Source: Sordaria brevicollis
Lineage: Eukaryota > Ascomycota > Sordariomycetes > Sordariales > Sordariaceae
Length of the DNA: 64,000 nucleotides
Direction: 5' to 3'
Assembly (NCBI GenBank): GCA_033439795.1
Contig: JAUTDP010000002.1
Coordinates: 496,001-560,000, forward strand
The stretch's first letter is position 1. Every line of letters starts with the position of its first letter. The position numbers and the translations under genes are program-made. Under the pieces are notes generated by a model. That model did not search any database and had not been told where the DNA came from. It saw nothing but the letters and a program-made list of their open reading frames with translations. Of this stretch, positions 22,893 to 36,161 are shown piece after piece.

Positions 22893-22931
22893 AGTGCTAC
22901 CTTCCATGCTAGCCCAATTCGGACATGCATC

Positions 22932-22960
22932 TCACTCATTCACTCACTCACTCACTCACT
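22932..22960. repeat. (CACT)n microsatellite
   Basis: Roughly six CACT/CATT tetranucleotides in tandem lie just downstream of the GATA-site cluster. Confidence 0.75.
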
Positions 22961-23725
22961 GTCGTCTCACTCTCACTCATACCATCACAACTTACACACA
23001 CAGCAAGACTCATCTCATGGGCTCACTAACAAAGCTAGCTGCTATAAGCTTCCGAGGCAATACCCGTTTCAAGCTTCTTTCATTGTTCTTTTGGGTCCTT
23101 CTTTGCTTTCCATCCCCTTTGCAGAAGCTGCAGCTCTCCCGTGTGCAAATGCAATGTCGCTTTCTTTGTTCGGCTCATGCTCAGCCCTCAAGAGCTGACC
23201 TCTTCTTCCCTTGGACACTCGACGCCCGAGTCATCAACAGTCGAGAAAAGATATCACAAGTGTTGCTGTCATGCCAGGAAAAGGTGTAACTATATCTCAA
23301 AATGGGTTCCAGTATAGAAATACCACGTTCATCCAAAATCACCTCAAGGCAGAGGCAGACTGGCAGAGGTGGTGATGAAGCGATATCCCCCTCTCAGCAG
23401 CAAGCGTCTGGGTGTACACGTCTCCCATCTCACAAAGAAACCACCTCATTGTGCTGACCTACAGCTTTCAGCTACATAATTGCTATTGACGTTTGCGGCA
23501 CTTGCACCTCACCACCCCCTTTGTCGCCTTTGTTGACTTTGTATCCAAGCTCGCTCGCTACAGTATCCTCCCTCGACCGACTGCCACAACGTCGACTCAC
23601 CATGACTTGCATATGTCTACTCGCCATGTCTGGTCGACCCTCATGCTTCCTCGACAACACCCGACATCAACAATCACCACCTCAACAACCTCAACCACTC
23701 CAAAAACAACACGGCCGTCGACATC

Positions 23726-26700
23726 ATGGGCCGTCACGTCACCGAGAGTGGCGAGATCGGGCCTGACACAGATGATCAACTTCCTGGATACCAACAGTCC
23801 CTTGAGCTCGAGCGTTATGGCGGCTATATGAGCCCTTTTTTTCTAAACCGCGGCTTGGGCGCCCTAGAGTGCCAGCATCCATTTTTGGAAAACTTCAGCA
23901 TGGACTTTCCCAACGAATTGGCCGCAGCCGCATCCCCCCAACCCGTTCCTTCACCGGCCGAGTTGGACAAGATCTTTCTTGCCGAGCGTCTTCAGCAAAT
24001 CATCAGTGATGGCTTCAAGGCCTGGCAGATCCCCTCTCTTCACGAGGGCGCCAGCGATCCCTTCACCCACACCACCCTCAACGTGGACCCCCAGAAGTGG
24101 CACCCAATCTTCCGAAAAGACCGCTGGTATGACCTCAAGTCTCCCATCGACCCCAACGACCGCAGCCCCGGCGCTGCCGTCTGGTCCATCGACAACCCCG
24201 ACGTCTTTGCCGAGCTGAGCGTCTGCATCGAGATGGCAAACAAGTTGTTTGCCGAAGCCCTAAATACCAAATGGATGAAGGGTCTCTTGGTCGACATCGA
24301 GGAACTCATCCTAGGGACCACGCTCATGAGACACGGTCAGCCAACCGGCAGACCTGCCATCTGCTTCGGTCCACGGGACGACCCAAACGGTCCCTTGCCC
24401 CACGGTGTACGCAAAGACATTTACAATTTCTCTCTGGATTTTGGCAAGTACATCATCTGGACCTTTTATGACGCCGACGATCCCGATTGTTTTGGCTTCC
24501 TGGACTCAAAGGAGGACAAGTACACGACCGCTTTTACAGGCACTGTCACGGACAAGGACACCGGGGAAAGGTTTGTTGCCATTCGCATGAACGCCCGGAT
24601 CTTGAGAGCTTTGTTGCTCGACCTCGACGGTACTCATCGCCCGTCCGTGGAACTCAAGACTGTCGAGAAGCACATTGCTCGTTTCCAGTTTGCCATCACA
24701 ATGGTACACGAGCTTGCGCACGCGCTCAGGCATGCTACCTTGATACACGATAACACCTTCGAACGGGAAGAACCAGTAAGCGATGCCCCGCCTCTCCTTT
24801 CCTTTCCTTGCGTTCTCGGGATACATAAACATGACTGACCAAAGTGTGTGCGCTTCCCCATTAGTTTTTCCGTGGTGAGTGGGTAAATGAGCTGGGGTTT
24901 TCCATAGAAAAGCTTCTCCTCGGCGCTACACTCCGTTACATCCCAGAAGGCACAGAGAGGGATCTGGTCCCCTCCTCGCTACCCGGTCTGCGGCAGTACG
25001 GAATGAGCTTGCACACGTTCAAAGAGCCCTCTTGGATATACGCCCAGGGGTTCAACACCATCAACAATGACGTCCACTGGCCGCTGAACACGCCTCTGGT
25101 CTTTGATCGGTATCCCCTCCCGACCTTCTTCTCCCTATCCCTCCAGATGCAAGATTTCTGGGACGGCTGGGTAGCAACCAAAGGCCGAGCCGCCCTGCAC
25201 CCGCCTCGCATCTTCCGCACCCCCTGCATCGAGTTCGGCGAGCGCACGCGCGTCTTCTCGGTCCGCCCCGACCCCGACGCTCTCCGGTCCGTCCGCGGCA
25301 ACAAGGCCCTCTACGACCAGTACAAGGACATCCTCAACCACCTCCAGCTGCGCAAAAAGGCCTGGAAGCACTGGCGCGGCATCTCGCGCAGCAGCGGCGA
25401 CTACTTTGGCAAAGCGTACGAGTACTGGCAGCGCACGCCCTACGCGCTCATGGAGATGCGCAACTGCGTCGACATGTTCGTCGACGCCGCCCGTCAGCAC
25501 GACGAGCAGACGTGCACGTGGGTGATCAACCAGCTGGGCTGCGGGGTGCGGAACTTTGAGCGGCACGCCGCGGGCGCCGCGCGCAACCTGCCCTTTGTGT
25601 TTTCCATGCTCCGCGACCTCATGCGGGCCTGCATCCCCTGGCACGATCCCCAGGTCAACATGCGCATGGTGAACCCGGCCGTGGTGACCCCCGAGGTCCC
25701 CAACAGGTGGATGCCCAGCCGGTCGGCCATCAACGGCGGCACCGCCTGGCGGTTCCCGGACTTGCACACGTACAAGAATCTGAGGGGGAAGGAGTGGAGT
25801 ACTATCGATCTGAGAGGGTCGCGGTTTCTGGTTCACTCGCCGTATGATGCGCGGAAGGAGATGATTGAGGATGTGATGAGGGAGGGGCAGTATTATTGGC
25901 CTGATAACCCGACCCCTGTCGGATTGTTGGATGCGATACGGGTGCTGGCGCATGATATGCTGGATGCCCTGGACGCGATGATGATCCAGAACGGAGACGA
26001 GATGGACGAGAATGTTGACTGGCTGCCTTTCAACTTCACCTGGCCTGAGTTCCAGTTTGGGTACGAGGAGGCCGACGCAGATGATTTTGACGACGAGTTG
26101 ATGGGCACGGTGAACAGGGTCCCGGAGATGGACTACGGTGTCAGGAAGTATAATGATCCTGACGAGGAAATGGCGTACAGGGCTAGTGATCTCGAGAGCA
26201 TCGGGTCGTGGGACGATGGGGAGCCCGAGATGGAGATAAGTAGTGCGGAGCCAAGTGAGGAGAGCAGCATTGGTGGTAGTAGTAGTGACGAGGAGGAGGA
26301 CAAGGATGCTGACCCGGATTACGTGGACTCGGATCAAGACATGGACGACAACGACAGTGATATCTCGATGGGCGACGCTAGCAGCCCAAGCCCAAGCCCA
26401 CCTCGTCCACGCCGACCCAAGCTCTGGACTGATCGCAATACCCTATCCAGCGGCAGCCAGCCCAGTCACACCACCACTCAGGGAGCAGCAGCAGCAGCCT
26501 CGCCCTCAAGCCAAGGCCAAAGCCAAAGCATCGGTAGCCGTCTCAAAATGTTCCTCGACATTGGAAAGCTGAGCGGCGTCACCCAAGCCTTGAAGTCCAA
26601 GAAGAAGAACGCACAAGGTCGTACTCCACTCCCCAGCGGCAGACCTTCAGGTGTCTCCAAACCTCAGCCTCGCGCCCGTACCACCGCCGCCAAAGCTCCA

Positions 26701-29700
26701 GTGAAGCGAACCGGCGGTCGCGGTAGTAGCCCTTCCGGCAACCCACGTGGTCCAGGTCCAGGTGCCGGTGCCGGCTCAGGGTCGAGGAGTCCCATCATCC
26801 GCCGTCGTGGTCCCCTCGGAGGCGCATTCTACTGGCGTTCCGCACCTCGCGAATTTCCTTCTTCTGGCGACGACAACGACAGCTCGGTAGATTCAATCGC
26901 CTCCTTGGCATCCGACATTGTCATGCGCAGTCGTAGTCCCCCCTTATCATCTTCCCCTACCCACCATCATCAATCTGGTGGTGTTCCATCTTCCCCTACC
27001 CCTACCCACCCTCAATCTAGTCAATCTGGAGGTCGTAGTCGTAGTAGCGGCGACAGCGTCCCGCCAGACATGTCCCACCTCGCCATCTCCCCCCGCACCC
27101 AACACCTCCTCCAGCAAACCCTCAAACACCAACCCCCGCACCGCTCCATCCTAACCGACTTCTTCCGCTCCAACCTCCTCACCCGGGCCGAAACCATCAG
27201 CCTCATCCTCGGCCACGCTCGCCTGGGGTCTTTCCCGCTCAGAGACGATTACTGGCGCGACTGCCTCAGCGTCCCACCCTTCTGCTACCCGACCAACCAC
27301 CCACACCCGCCTTATTCCCCCGACGGGAAATGGGTCTACGACGGCGCGGCCGCGTTGGCTTCCGTTAGGGGGTTCCGGTTTAGTGACGAGTTGGACCCCG
27401 AGCAGTACATCTTTCGGTATGACGAAAATGAGGAGGAAGAAGATGGCGAGTGGAGAAGACGCAAGTGCTGGACCGTGGGGGAGTTGGTGGATATGATGAG
27501 GCCGAAGGCGGTTCATCATGCTGAGGGGCAGCCGTTGGAGTGGGACAGGAAGGAATTGCGACTACATGAGGAGGAGGAGTATGAGAGTGTGGAGGAGTAT
27601 GAGAAGGATAAGCAGTTCGTGGCGGCTTGGAATAGGTATACGCCCCGCTGGGTGCTGGTTGAGTATCCGGAGAGGAGGGAGTGGCATGTTTATGATTTGG
27701 GGTGGGTTTTGGGGTGTGCGGGTCGTAAGTTCTTCTCTCTCTCCTACCTTATTCCTTGACACGACTGGAACACTCCCAAAAAACTGTCTATCGGAGACGT
27801 CAATGTGAGAGTGCTAACTACCCTACGATGCAAATGCAGGTGAACACTGGATCCTAACCGAGACGGAACTCTACTTTCATTGCTACCCCGGAAGCAAAAA
27901 GTGGCTGAAAAGGCTCATCGCCCAGCGGTCCGAGAGTCTTCCGGGCTTGTGGGTGGTGGTGGATAAGCAGGTCATGTTCTACTTCCAGAGGAACGCCCAC
28001 ACGCTGTTCCGCGGAAAGGCGGCCCTGACGAGGAGTATGGCGGAGGTCAGGGAGTTTGATGGCAGGAATGGAAAGCCGCTTTGGGCGTTTGCGGGGAGGG
28101 ATGTTTTTGATTTGGGTGGTGAGTTTCTTTTTTTCATGTCGAGTACTCCTCTTCGCAGGAGAAAAGCAGAAACTAACCTTGACCCGAAAACAAAAACAGC
28201 TGCCGCAAACCAAGCCAGCGGCAATCTCAAAAGACTGGTGCGCGACAACATCGACAAGTACCAGAACTTGGGTAATTTCTGCAGTGATTATAGCAAGGAC
28301 GGCTATGATATCATGACTTTGCTCGCCCCGTGGCGCTGCGCAGTCATCAGGCACGAGGATATGATCCAGGCGTCACGACCGGTAAGAGTACTAGATGTCT
28401 GGACCAAAAGGGAGCTGGCGCACATGATATATCCCGAGACCCAAATGGCAATCCGTATCGGAAACGAGGTTTATGATGTTTCTGGTGAGTGTTCCCCCTT
28501 ATGAGAGAGGTGAAAAGTGGAATCAAAGCTGACAGAAAAAAACAACAACAGACTACGCCCACGACCACCCCGGCGGCATCTCCGTGCTTCGCCAATACGC
28601 CGGCGCCCAGCGTGACGCCAAAGAGCTCTTCACCGACACGCACGTCGCCAACTACGACGTCTACCAGCGCATCGTCCCCGACGCCGCCGAGGACGACGAC
28701 GGCGAGACCATCAACAACCGTCTGGCCAAAGTCCTGGCCAAATTCGCCCACCTCAAAATCGGCAAAATCGTCCCCGAAGTCCTCGCCTCCAAACCGCTTC
28801 CCAACGCCAACTGCATCATCTACAACAACTGCATCTGGGACTTCTCCCCCGTCCTCAACAAGGGCATCGGTTTCCCCAAATGGTGGCGCAACGACGCCAC
28901 CTTACCCATCCTCAAATCCCACCTCGGCCAAAACGTCACCACTTTTCTTTCCACATCCTCATCCTCCTCCTCCAGTCCAAAAGAAGCACAAACCCTCCGC
29001 AACCTCTTCGCCTCCGCCTCCAACCCTCGCTACCGCCTCCGCCTCGTCCGCGCCAAACTCCTCCCCCGCCGCCCCCTCCCCTCCAAAACCCGCAAGATCT
29101 CCCTCGCCGAGCTGCGCTCCCACGGCATCCGCACCCTCCCTACGGCGCAGGACCGCCTCGGCCGCGCCAAGCGCTGGGCCCAACTCTCCTTTGCCCGCGC
29201 CCGCACCGTCACTTCCTCCTCCGAGCACTTCCCCTCCATCTGGCCCCGCGAGCCCGAAAAGCTCTGGGTCGCCGTGCCGATCCCCGGCCGCGGCCGGGAC
29301 GGCGGCGGCAAGGATGGCGCGGCTGTTTATGATGTCTCTGATGCGGTCATGTACGGTCCCGACGCCGAGATGTCGCGGGTGTTGAGGTTTAGAGCCGGCG
29401 GGGCGGCGAAGGTGGAGGAGGTGAAGGGGTATGCGGACTTGAGGCAGGTGGGGGTTATGAGTCTTAGCGAGGAGGAGGAGAAGGGGTTGGGGTTGGGGTT
29501 GTGGGATGTGGATAGGCTGGAGAGGCATGAGGTGAGGGGGGATGAGGAGGGGGAGTGGGGGAGTGGGTGGTGGGTGGATGAGATGGGGAGGCCGGGGAGG
29601 GCGTTTGGGTGGGAGGAGGAGTTGGTTTTTGGGTGGGAGGAGGGGAGGAGGGATGATGATGAGGAGGAGGAGGGGAGTGAGGATGATGATGGTGGTGACG

Positions 29701-32700
29701 GCGATGGGGGTGGTGATGGCGGCGATGGGGGTGGCGATGAGATGGATATTGATACCCCTCCAAGCAAGGACATGATAAGCGCCAGAGATCGAGCCAGGTT
29801 GGCCAGACAGGAACGGGAGCAGGCTGAGGCGAAGAAAAAGTGGAAGGAGGTGGAGGCCAAGATGAAGGCGAGTGCTAAAGAGAAGGGTAAGGCGCCGGAG
29901 AAGAAGAAAATGGGTATGGCCAAGGGGAAAAAGAAGGCGATTGCTGAACCGGATCCTGCTCAAAGGGGAATCAAGGATTTCTTTACGAGGCAACAGGATC
30001 CTCCGGCTGCTGCTGGTCCATCTCGTCCTCAAAAAGCTTCTGTCCCTGCCCCGGCCCCGGCTGCCCCGGCTACCCGGACCTCAACCAAGGCCTCCACTTC
30101 TGTTCAACGCAAGCCACCTCCAGCGAAAGCTTCCACGGCTTCCAAGACTGGACCATCGAAGAAGACTGCTCCGTCAGCGAAGCCTGTCCCGTCGACGTCA
30201 AAGGCCGGTCCATCAAAGCCTGCCGGTTCCTCAAAAGCTGGCTCATCAAAGCCTGCTCCGGCTCGTCCTCAACCTGCTGCTGGTCCTCAACCTACCGCTG
30301 CCGCCCCTGCCCCGGCCAAGGCCAAGGCCAAGGGTCCGTCACCGGGTCCGTCACCGGGTCCGTCACCGGGTCCGTCACCGGGTCCGGGTATCAAGTCTAC
30401 TGGTAGGTGGCCAGAAAGTCCATTTTTCTTTGATAGTCCATCTAGTTCTGGAGAAGGAGATCCCTTCTACCACAACACTGGCACTAGCAGTGGCAGTGAG
30501 TCACCAACTGCAGAAGCAGAAGCTTCACCAACGACGGCAGCTACTCCAAAGGGACCAAGACAGAACGAGCGACAACCCTCTCCAACACCAGGAACGCCAT
30601 CACGATCACGACCACGCACACCCGGCAATGACCACCAAGAAGACAATGAGGGCACCCATCGCATCCGCCGCCGTCCTCATTTCCTCGGCCAGGAAGACCT
30701 CCCCCCATCTACTTCCCCCCCTCCCCAACCCACCTTGGGCGAAAGACTTCTTCAACAACAAGCAGCAGCCGCTGCCATCCCAGCTGCCGTCCCACCTCCT
30801 CGACCAACCACCAACACTCCCGGCCAAGCCCGGGGATTCCCACGTCCACCACAACCACCACCAAGAAGAACCGGCCTAACGGAGATCATGGACGGCATGG
30901 AAATCTCCTTCGATTTCCAGTCCGATACCAGCACCCCCCGACGCCCACCACCTGCACGTCCAAAAACGCCTTCAATCCCCTCAATCCCCTCAACCCCCTC
31001 CGACGACGACGAAGTCGACGACGAGGAGCAAAATCCCCGCAACAACAAAAAGAGACAAAGAGATGACGACGACGATAAGACCCAATTCATGGACGGCATG
31101 AAGATTAGTTTTGCGTTCCAGGACAAATCTCCTGGTCACACTCACTCTGGCGGTATGAGATCTCCCGAGTCTAAGCGGCCTAGGATGATGAGCCTCAGTC
31201 CGACAGAGGCGGCTTTGAAGAGGAAGCAAGATGCGGGGTTGCAAAAGGTTATGGATGATAGGCAGCGGAGGAGGGCGGATGCGTCGAGGGTGGTGAGGGA
31301 GAGGAGGAGGGTTGAGAGGGCTGCGCAAGCTGCACGGGAGGCAGAGGGTGTTAGGAAGCGACAACAGGCTGAGGAGGAGGAGGAGGAGGAGGAGGAGAAG
31401 GAAGAGGAGGAGGAGAGGAATCAGCCTGCGAGAACAGGATTAACTGTTGCGCTTGGGGGTATGGATCTTGATGATAATGACAGACCTGCTGCCACTGGCC
31501 AACAACAACAACAACAACAACAGCCTGCATGGATGTACCCACTTCCTGAAGATGATGAGGATGAGGATATGGAAGATGATGACCAAGAGGACAACAGAGG
31601 TCAAAAGCGCGACAGGAGCGAATCCCCTGTTGACGTTAACGTTGACGAGGCGGAGTGGCAAGCGGAGAAGAGAGGTCAGGGACGACGTGCTCGTCAAATG
31701 TCTTCCGATGAGGAATATTACGAGTATGGAACGCCAGGACGGCCAGGTTATGACGGTCGAGGACAAGGTCAAGGACAAGGTCAAGGTCGTCAACGCACTG
31801 CTACCCCTCGGACTCAACCTCGTGCTCAAGACCAGGAGAGGGAGATGTCCTCTGGTGAGGAATATTACGAGTATGGAACGCCAGGTTATGACGGACGAGG
31901 ACAACGTCAAGGTCAACGCACTCAACCTCGGACTCAACCTCGTGCTCAAGACCGCCGTCAAGATCAAGATCAACGGTATCAAACACCGACAAGACCCAGG
32001 CGCACAGCTGCAGGAGCGCCGGGAGCACCGGGCGCGCCAGGTGGTGGTGATTCTTCAGAAGGCTCAGATGACAGGAGACAGCGTCCTACAGGACCTGGAC
32101 GTAGTCCCGGCAAACCCATTTCCATTTCGAGTGGGGAGTCTTCTTCGGATTATGGGGATGATGAAGATTATCCAGCTACAGGAGCACCAGGAGCACCAGG
32201 CGTCCCAGGTGGTGACGACAGAAGGAGACAAACTCCCAAACGACTTGGACGTAGTCCCGGCAAACCCATTTCCATTTCGAGTGGGGAGTCTTCTGCGGAT
32301 TATGGGGATGAGGAAGATTTGGCGCCGTTTAATCCTGATGATTTCAGGACTCCGTCGAGACCGGGTGGTCAAGGTCAAGGTCAACTACCTCCTGTTGAAG
32401 AAGAAGAGGAGGAAGAATTCATCGATGAGCATGAGTCTCCTGACAGACCTCCTCGGAGACCAAGGATTAAATACGTGAACCGCACTCCTCCTCGACAATT
32501 CCAGTTTACTGCTGGTGCTGGTGCTGGTGCTGGTCCAAGAAGACCTGCCTACGGCGACAAGTCGGTTCCCGGGCAAGGACCAACTCCCAGTCGGAATCCT
32601 TTCCGACGGTACGAACCTGGTTCTGATGACAGAGATCGGTTTGCCGAGTATCGGGATCGTGAAGAAGATCGGTCAAGTGCCGAGGGAACAGACAAGGACG

Positions 32701-35700
32701 ATAACGAAGACCACAACTCCGAAGAGGAAGATGAGGAATACGCCCCAGCCGGTGCTTCACATGGTCAAGAACCAAGAAGTTCCCGCAGCAACAAATGGTC
32801 CGAATTCTCCGGCGACAACGTCTTCCCCACGCCCGACCGACTTCGAAACGAACGTCTAGCAGCCGCCGCCGCCGCCCTTGACGACGACGACATCGAAATG
32901 GGCTCCGACAACGACAACAACGCCGAACTGACCCCCTACTCGCGCCACATCCGCGAACTCCGCAAAACCGACCTCCACGGCCAAGAAATGCTCTCCCTAC
33001 TCCAAACCTCCCTCGACGAACAACAACACCTCCTCCAACCCTCCCACCGCGGCCTCCGACACAAAAACAAAATCCATTCCTCCCCTAAGACACCTCCCCA
33101 AAACGACCCGCGCGACCCTCGCCACCCCCAATACCTAACCCCGCACCTCCGGCCCGAATACACCCCGCGCCAACAAGCCCACCTCGAAGAGCTGCACAAC
33201 ATCCGCGCCGAGTTCCCGTCGCCCACCACCCAGAGACAGTTCATCCGCGAGGCGCAGTACGAGTACCAGCTAAACCGGAACGCGCCCCCTCCAAAAGTTT
33301 TGAGGAGGCCGCGCGCGGAGTTCAAGACGCCCGCGAGGTTTATCGCTAGGAAAGTGCCCCGCATGCCGGGGGATGAGGAGTTGCAGCGGGAGATGAATGA
33401 AAGAGTGGAAAGGGCGGTGCAGTTGTTTAGAGATGAGAGGGTGGAAAGAGCGGCGTTGGAGGAGGGGAGGGAGTTGGAAGTAGTGGATCCGGAGGTGGTG
33501 AGGAGGTTGAGAGAGACTAGGGGGTGGGGTGGGGGGAAGAGGTTGCCTAGGGGGTGGAGGGAGAGGATGGTTGGGGGAGAGGAAGAAGAAGGGGAAGATG
33601 GGGATGTGGAAATGGGTGATGCTGACCAACAGCGGCAAGAACTTGACGAAGACCCCGAGTCTTATATAGAACGGGAAGCGAGGTTGAGAGCAGAGGCAGA
33701 GGAAAGAGAGAGGTTGGAACGGGAAAGACTTGATGAAGACCCGGAATCTTATGTGGAACGGGAGGCTAGGTTGAGAGTTGAGGCGCAGAGGCAGGAGGAA
33801 GAAGAGGCGAGGATCAGAGCCGAGACTGTTGATGAATACATCAACCAGTATAAGGACACGATGAAGGGCTTTGTGGAAAAGTGGTACCTTGATAAGCAGG
33901 TGGCGAAGCTTAGGGCTTGGGGGGAGTGTAGGACGGGTGAGACTGAGGATGAGGAAGAGGAGGAAGAAGAGGAGGTGGTGGTTCCGGCTAAGAAGGGACG
34001 GAAAGGTAGAGGCGGAGGCGGTGGTCGAGGCGGACGCGGCGGAGGTGGTGCTGGTGCCGGCGCATCTGCTGCCCCTGCCCCTGATAGCACGTCCGCTCCT
34101 GCCCCGTCCCGTCAAACCCGAGCACCAACTCGCGCTGCGGCCCCTGCTGCTTCTGGTCCGGCCACGAGAAGTACTCGAAACCAGCCGGCACCTCAAGACT
34201 CGGATGAAGACGAGCATCAGCTTGCTCAACTGCAGGAGGAAGAGGATCGAAGAGAGGCCGAGAGGTTGCAAGCCCAGGAGAATGCAGCCCAGGGTAGGGC
34301 AACAAGGGCAAGCCGTCGAGCTGCCGCCCAACCTGCAGCTGCAGCTGCTGCTCCCGCCTCGACTTCTACTCCAGCTCCAGCCCCAGCCCCCCCAAAGAAA
34401 ACAACAACAACAAAGAAAAAACCTCAACCCCTAGTACAATCAGTACTAAAACTCCGACCAGCCGCCGCTACCCAGGGCCAGGGCCAGGGTCAAGGGCAAC
34501 CAAATACTCCCTCCTCCGCCGCCGCTCCCTCTTCCACCACCTCCATCGCCTCCACCACCTCCACCACATCCACCGTCCAACCCCCCGCCCCCCGCCGCCG
34601 CGGCGACCCCGAACCGGACGTCTACCAACCGCTCCCCATCCCGGAGAACGAAACGCCCGAGCAAGCCGCGGAGCGGAAACGCCTCGACGCGCATCTGAGA
34701 AAGAACTGGCGCGATCGGATTTACCAGAAACAGTACAAGCAGCAAATCCGCGAGGTTGAGCAGGCGGCGATTGCGAGGGGGGAAGATCCGAAGGCGGCTG
34801 TTAAGGCGTTTAGGGAGGATAGGAAGAATGCGCCCGGGGGGAGGGTACTGCAGGATTGGAAGGGGCCGGGGAGTGTGACGGGGAGTGTGGCGGGGAGTGT
34901 TGCTGGGTCTGTAGTCGGATCGGTGGCTGGGTCTGATGCACCTGCGCCCACAACTGGTACTGCTAAACCTGCTCCAAAAGCCTCTGCGCCCAAGCCCAAG
35001 GGTGTTACATCCACAAAGGCCGCGGACAACAACGCCGGCGAGGGAAGTAATCTCGACTCTGCCGCCGACGACAGCGACTGGCGCAACAGCCCCGCCTACG
35101 CCGGCCTAACAGAGTCAGCAAAGAAAAAGAAGCGCAAGAGGGAGGTTGATGCACTCTACCAAAGGAGGAAGAGGGCAGAACAGAAGGCACAGAGAGAAGC
35201 TGCCGCCGCTGCCGGCGATAATACCGCAGCAGCCCCAGGAGCCCCTGGGACAGGGACAGCGACAGGGAGTGTCGCCGGGACGGAAGACGACAACGACAGC
35301 GACTGGCGCAACAGCCCAGCGTACGCCGGCCTAACAGAGGCGGAAAAGAAGAGGAAGCGCAAGAGGGAGGTTGATGCAGCTTATCAAAGGAGGAAGAGGG
35401 CAGAGCTGAAGGCGCAGAGGGAGGCTGCTGCTGCTGCTGCTGCTGCTGCCGGAGGTGGTGGTGGTGCTGCCGATGATACGGCAGCAGCAGGTCCAGAGGC
35501 CACTGGGAGTAGTGTCGCGGGGACGGAAGATGATGACGACAGCGACGACAGTGACGTCTGGCGCAACAACCCTGCCTTTGCTGGCCTCACAGACTCAGCA
35601 AAGAAGAGGAGGCATGAGACGTTCACTGCTGTGATGTGGCATAGGAAGGAGAGGTTGAAGAGGGAGGCTGCTGAGGCTGCTGCCGCTGCTGCTGCTGCTG

Positions 35701-36161
35701 CTGGTGCTGGGGGTGGTGGTGCTGCTACTACCAAAAAGACAAAGACCACGTCCACTGCTACTGGTACCAAGAAGGGCGCTACCACCAAGAAGGGCGCCGC
35801 TACCTCTACCAAAAAGTCCTCCACGAACAAGTCCAAGGCCCCGGCAAAGACCAAGACCAAGACCCAGACCAAGAAGAAAAAGTCAAAATACAACTACGAC
35901 ACAGACTCCGACGAGGAAGAAGACTCGTCCGAGTTATCAGACTTGGGATCAACCGAGGATTCAGAGGATGAATATCGCGAGGAGGATATCTCTAACGTCC
36001 AAGATGTCGAAGAAGAAGAAGAATATGCTGCAGATAGGGATGGGGATGTGGAAATGGAAGATGTGGCGGAGCAAGAGGGGGGACAAGAGAATGAAGAAGA
36101 GTATTATGAGGAGGAAGATTATGGAAGTCCGTGGGAGGATGAGGATGGGATTATATGGTAA
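23726..36161 (+). CDS. giant protein: HExxH domain, cytochrome b5-like domain, PIP-box, disordered tail
   Basis: Five exons (23726-24775, 24865-27724, 27840-28118, 28200-28484, 28552-36161) join without a stop into about 4,027 residues. Donors are GTAAG[C/T] or GTGAGT; introns 2 and 3 have CTAAC branch sites. Residues 326-334 read MVHELAHAL, a gluzincin-like zinc motif, followed after intron 1 by EWVNELGFSIE, where further metal ligands are expected. An acidic Ser-rich linker follows. Exons 4-5 encode a cytochrome b5-like domain: VYDVSDYAHDHPGG, with His 1497 and His 1522 spaced like the two heme ligands. Residues 1962-1969 are QRGIKDFF, a canonical PCNA-binding box. The remaining 2,000 residues are disordered, rich in Arg, Glu, Pro and Ala, with Lys/Arg clusters suggesting a nucleus location. 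No family name is known to me. Exon 5 could hide spliced segments, and a two-gene model is possible but not suggested by any stop. Confidence 0.75.
30331..30385 (+). repeat. 12-bp coding repeat (SPGP)n
   Basis: Four to five perfect copies of ggtccgtcaccg lie within the large gene and encode Ser-Pro-Gly-Pro repeats. Perfect copies suggest recent expansion. Confidence 0.85.
31690..32310 (+). repeat. two duplicated coding modules in the large gene
   Basis: The segment encoding SxxEEYYEYGTPG plus Arg/Gln/Gly-rich sequence occurs twice (about 31690-31800 and 31840-31975). The segment encoding GRSPGKPISISSGESS and an acidic tail occurs twice (about 32095-32175 and 32245-32325). These are internal duplications inside the disordered part. 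Confidence 0.7.
35065..35690 (+). repeat. threefold repeat with basic RKREVDA motif
   Basis: Three copies (about 35069-35205, 35288-35430, 35540-35685) encode DSDWRNSPAYAGLT, then a Lys/Arg-rich helix resembling KRKREVDAxYQRRKRAE, then an Ala-rich run. The third copy is diverged (DVWRNNPAFAGLT). The basic helix resembles nucleic-acid-binding or nuclear-localisation sequence. Confidence 0.8.

Larger units (their letters stand above)
20937..23725. other. 2.8 kb right flank of the island, no clear gene
   Basis: Composition is normal again. Open frames of up to about 155 codons lack recognisable motifs and overlap one another. Visible items are a GATA-site cluster (22850-22892), a CACT repeat (22932-22960) and pyrimidine-rich stretches before the large gene at 23726, whose promoter and leader probably lie here. 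Confidence 0.5.

Noticed and set aside
28584..36161. reading exon 5 of the large gene as a separate 2,525-residue gene
   Set aside because: Its first codon would be GTG inside the b5-like HPGG domain, and splicing joins it in frame to the upstream exons.
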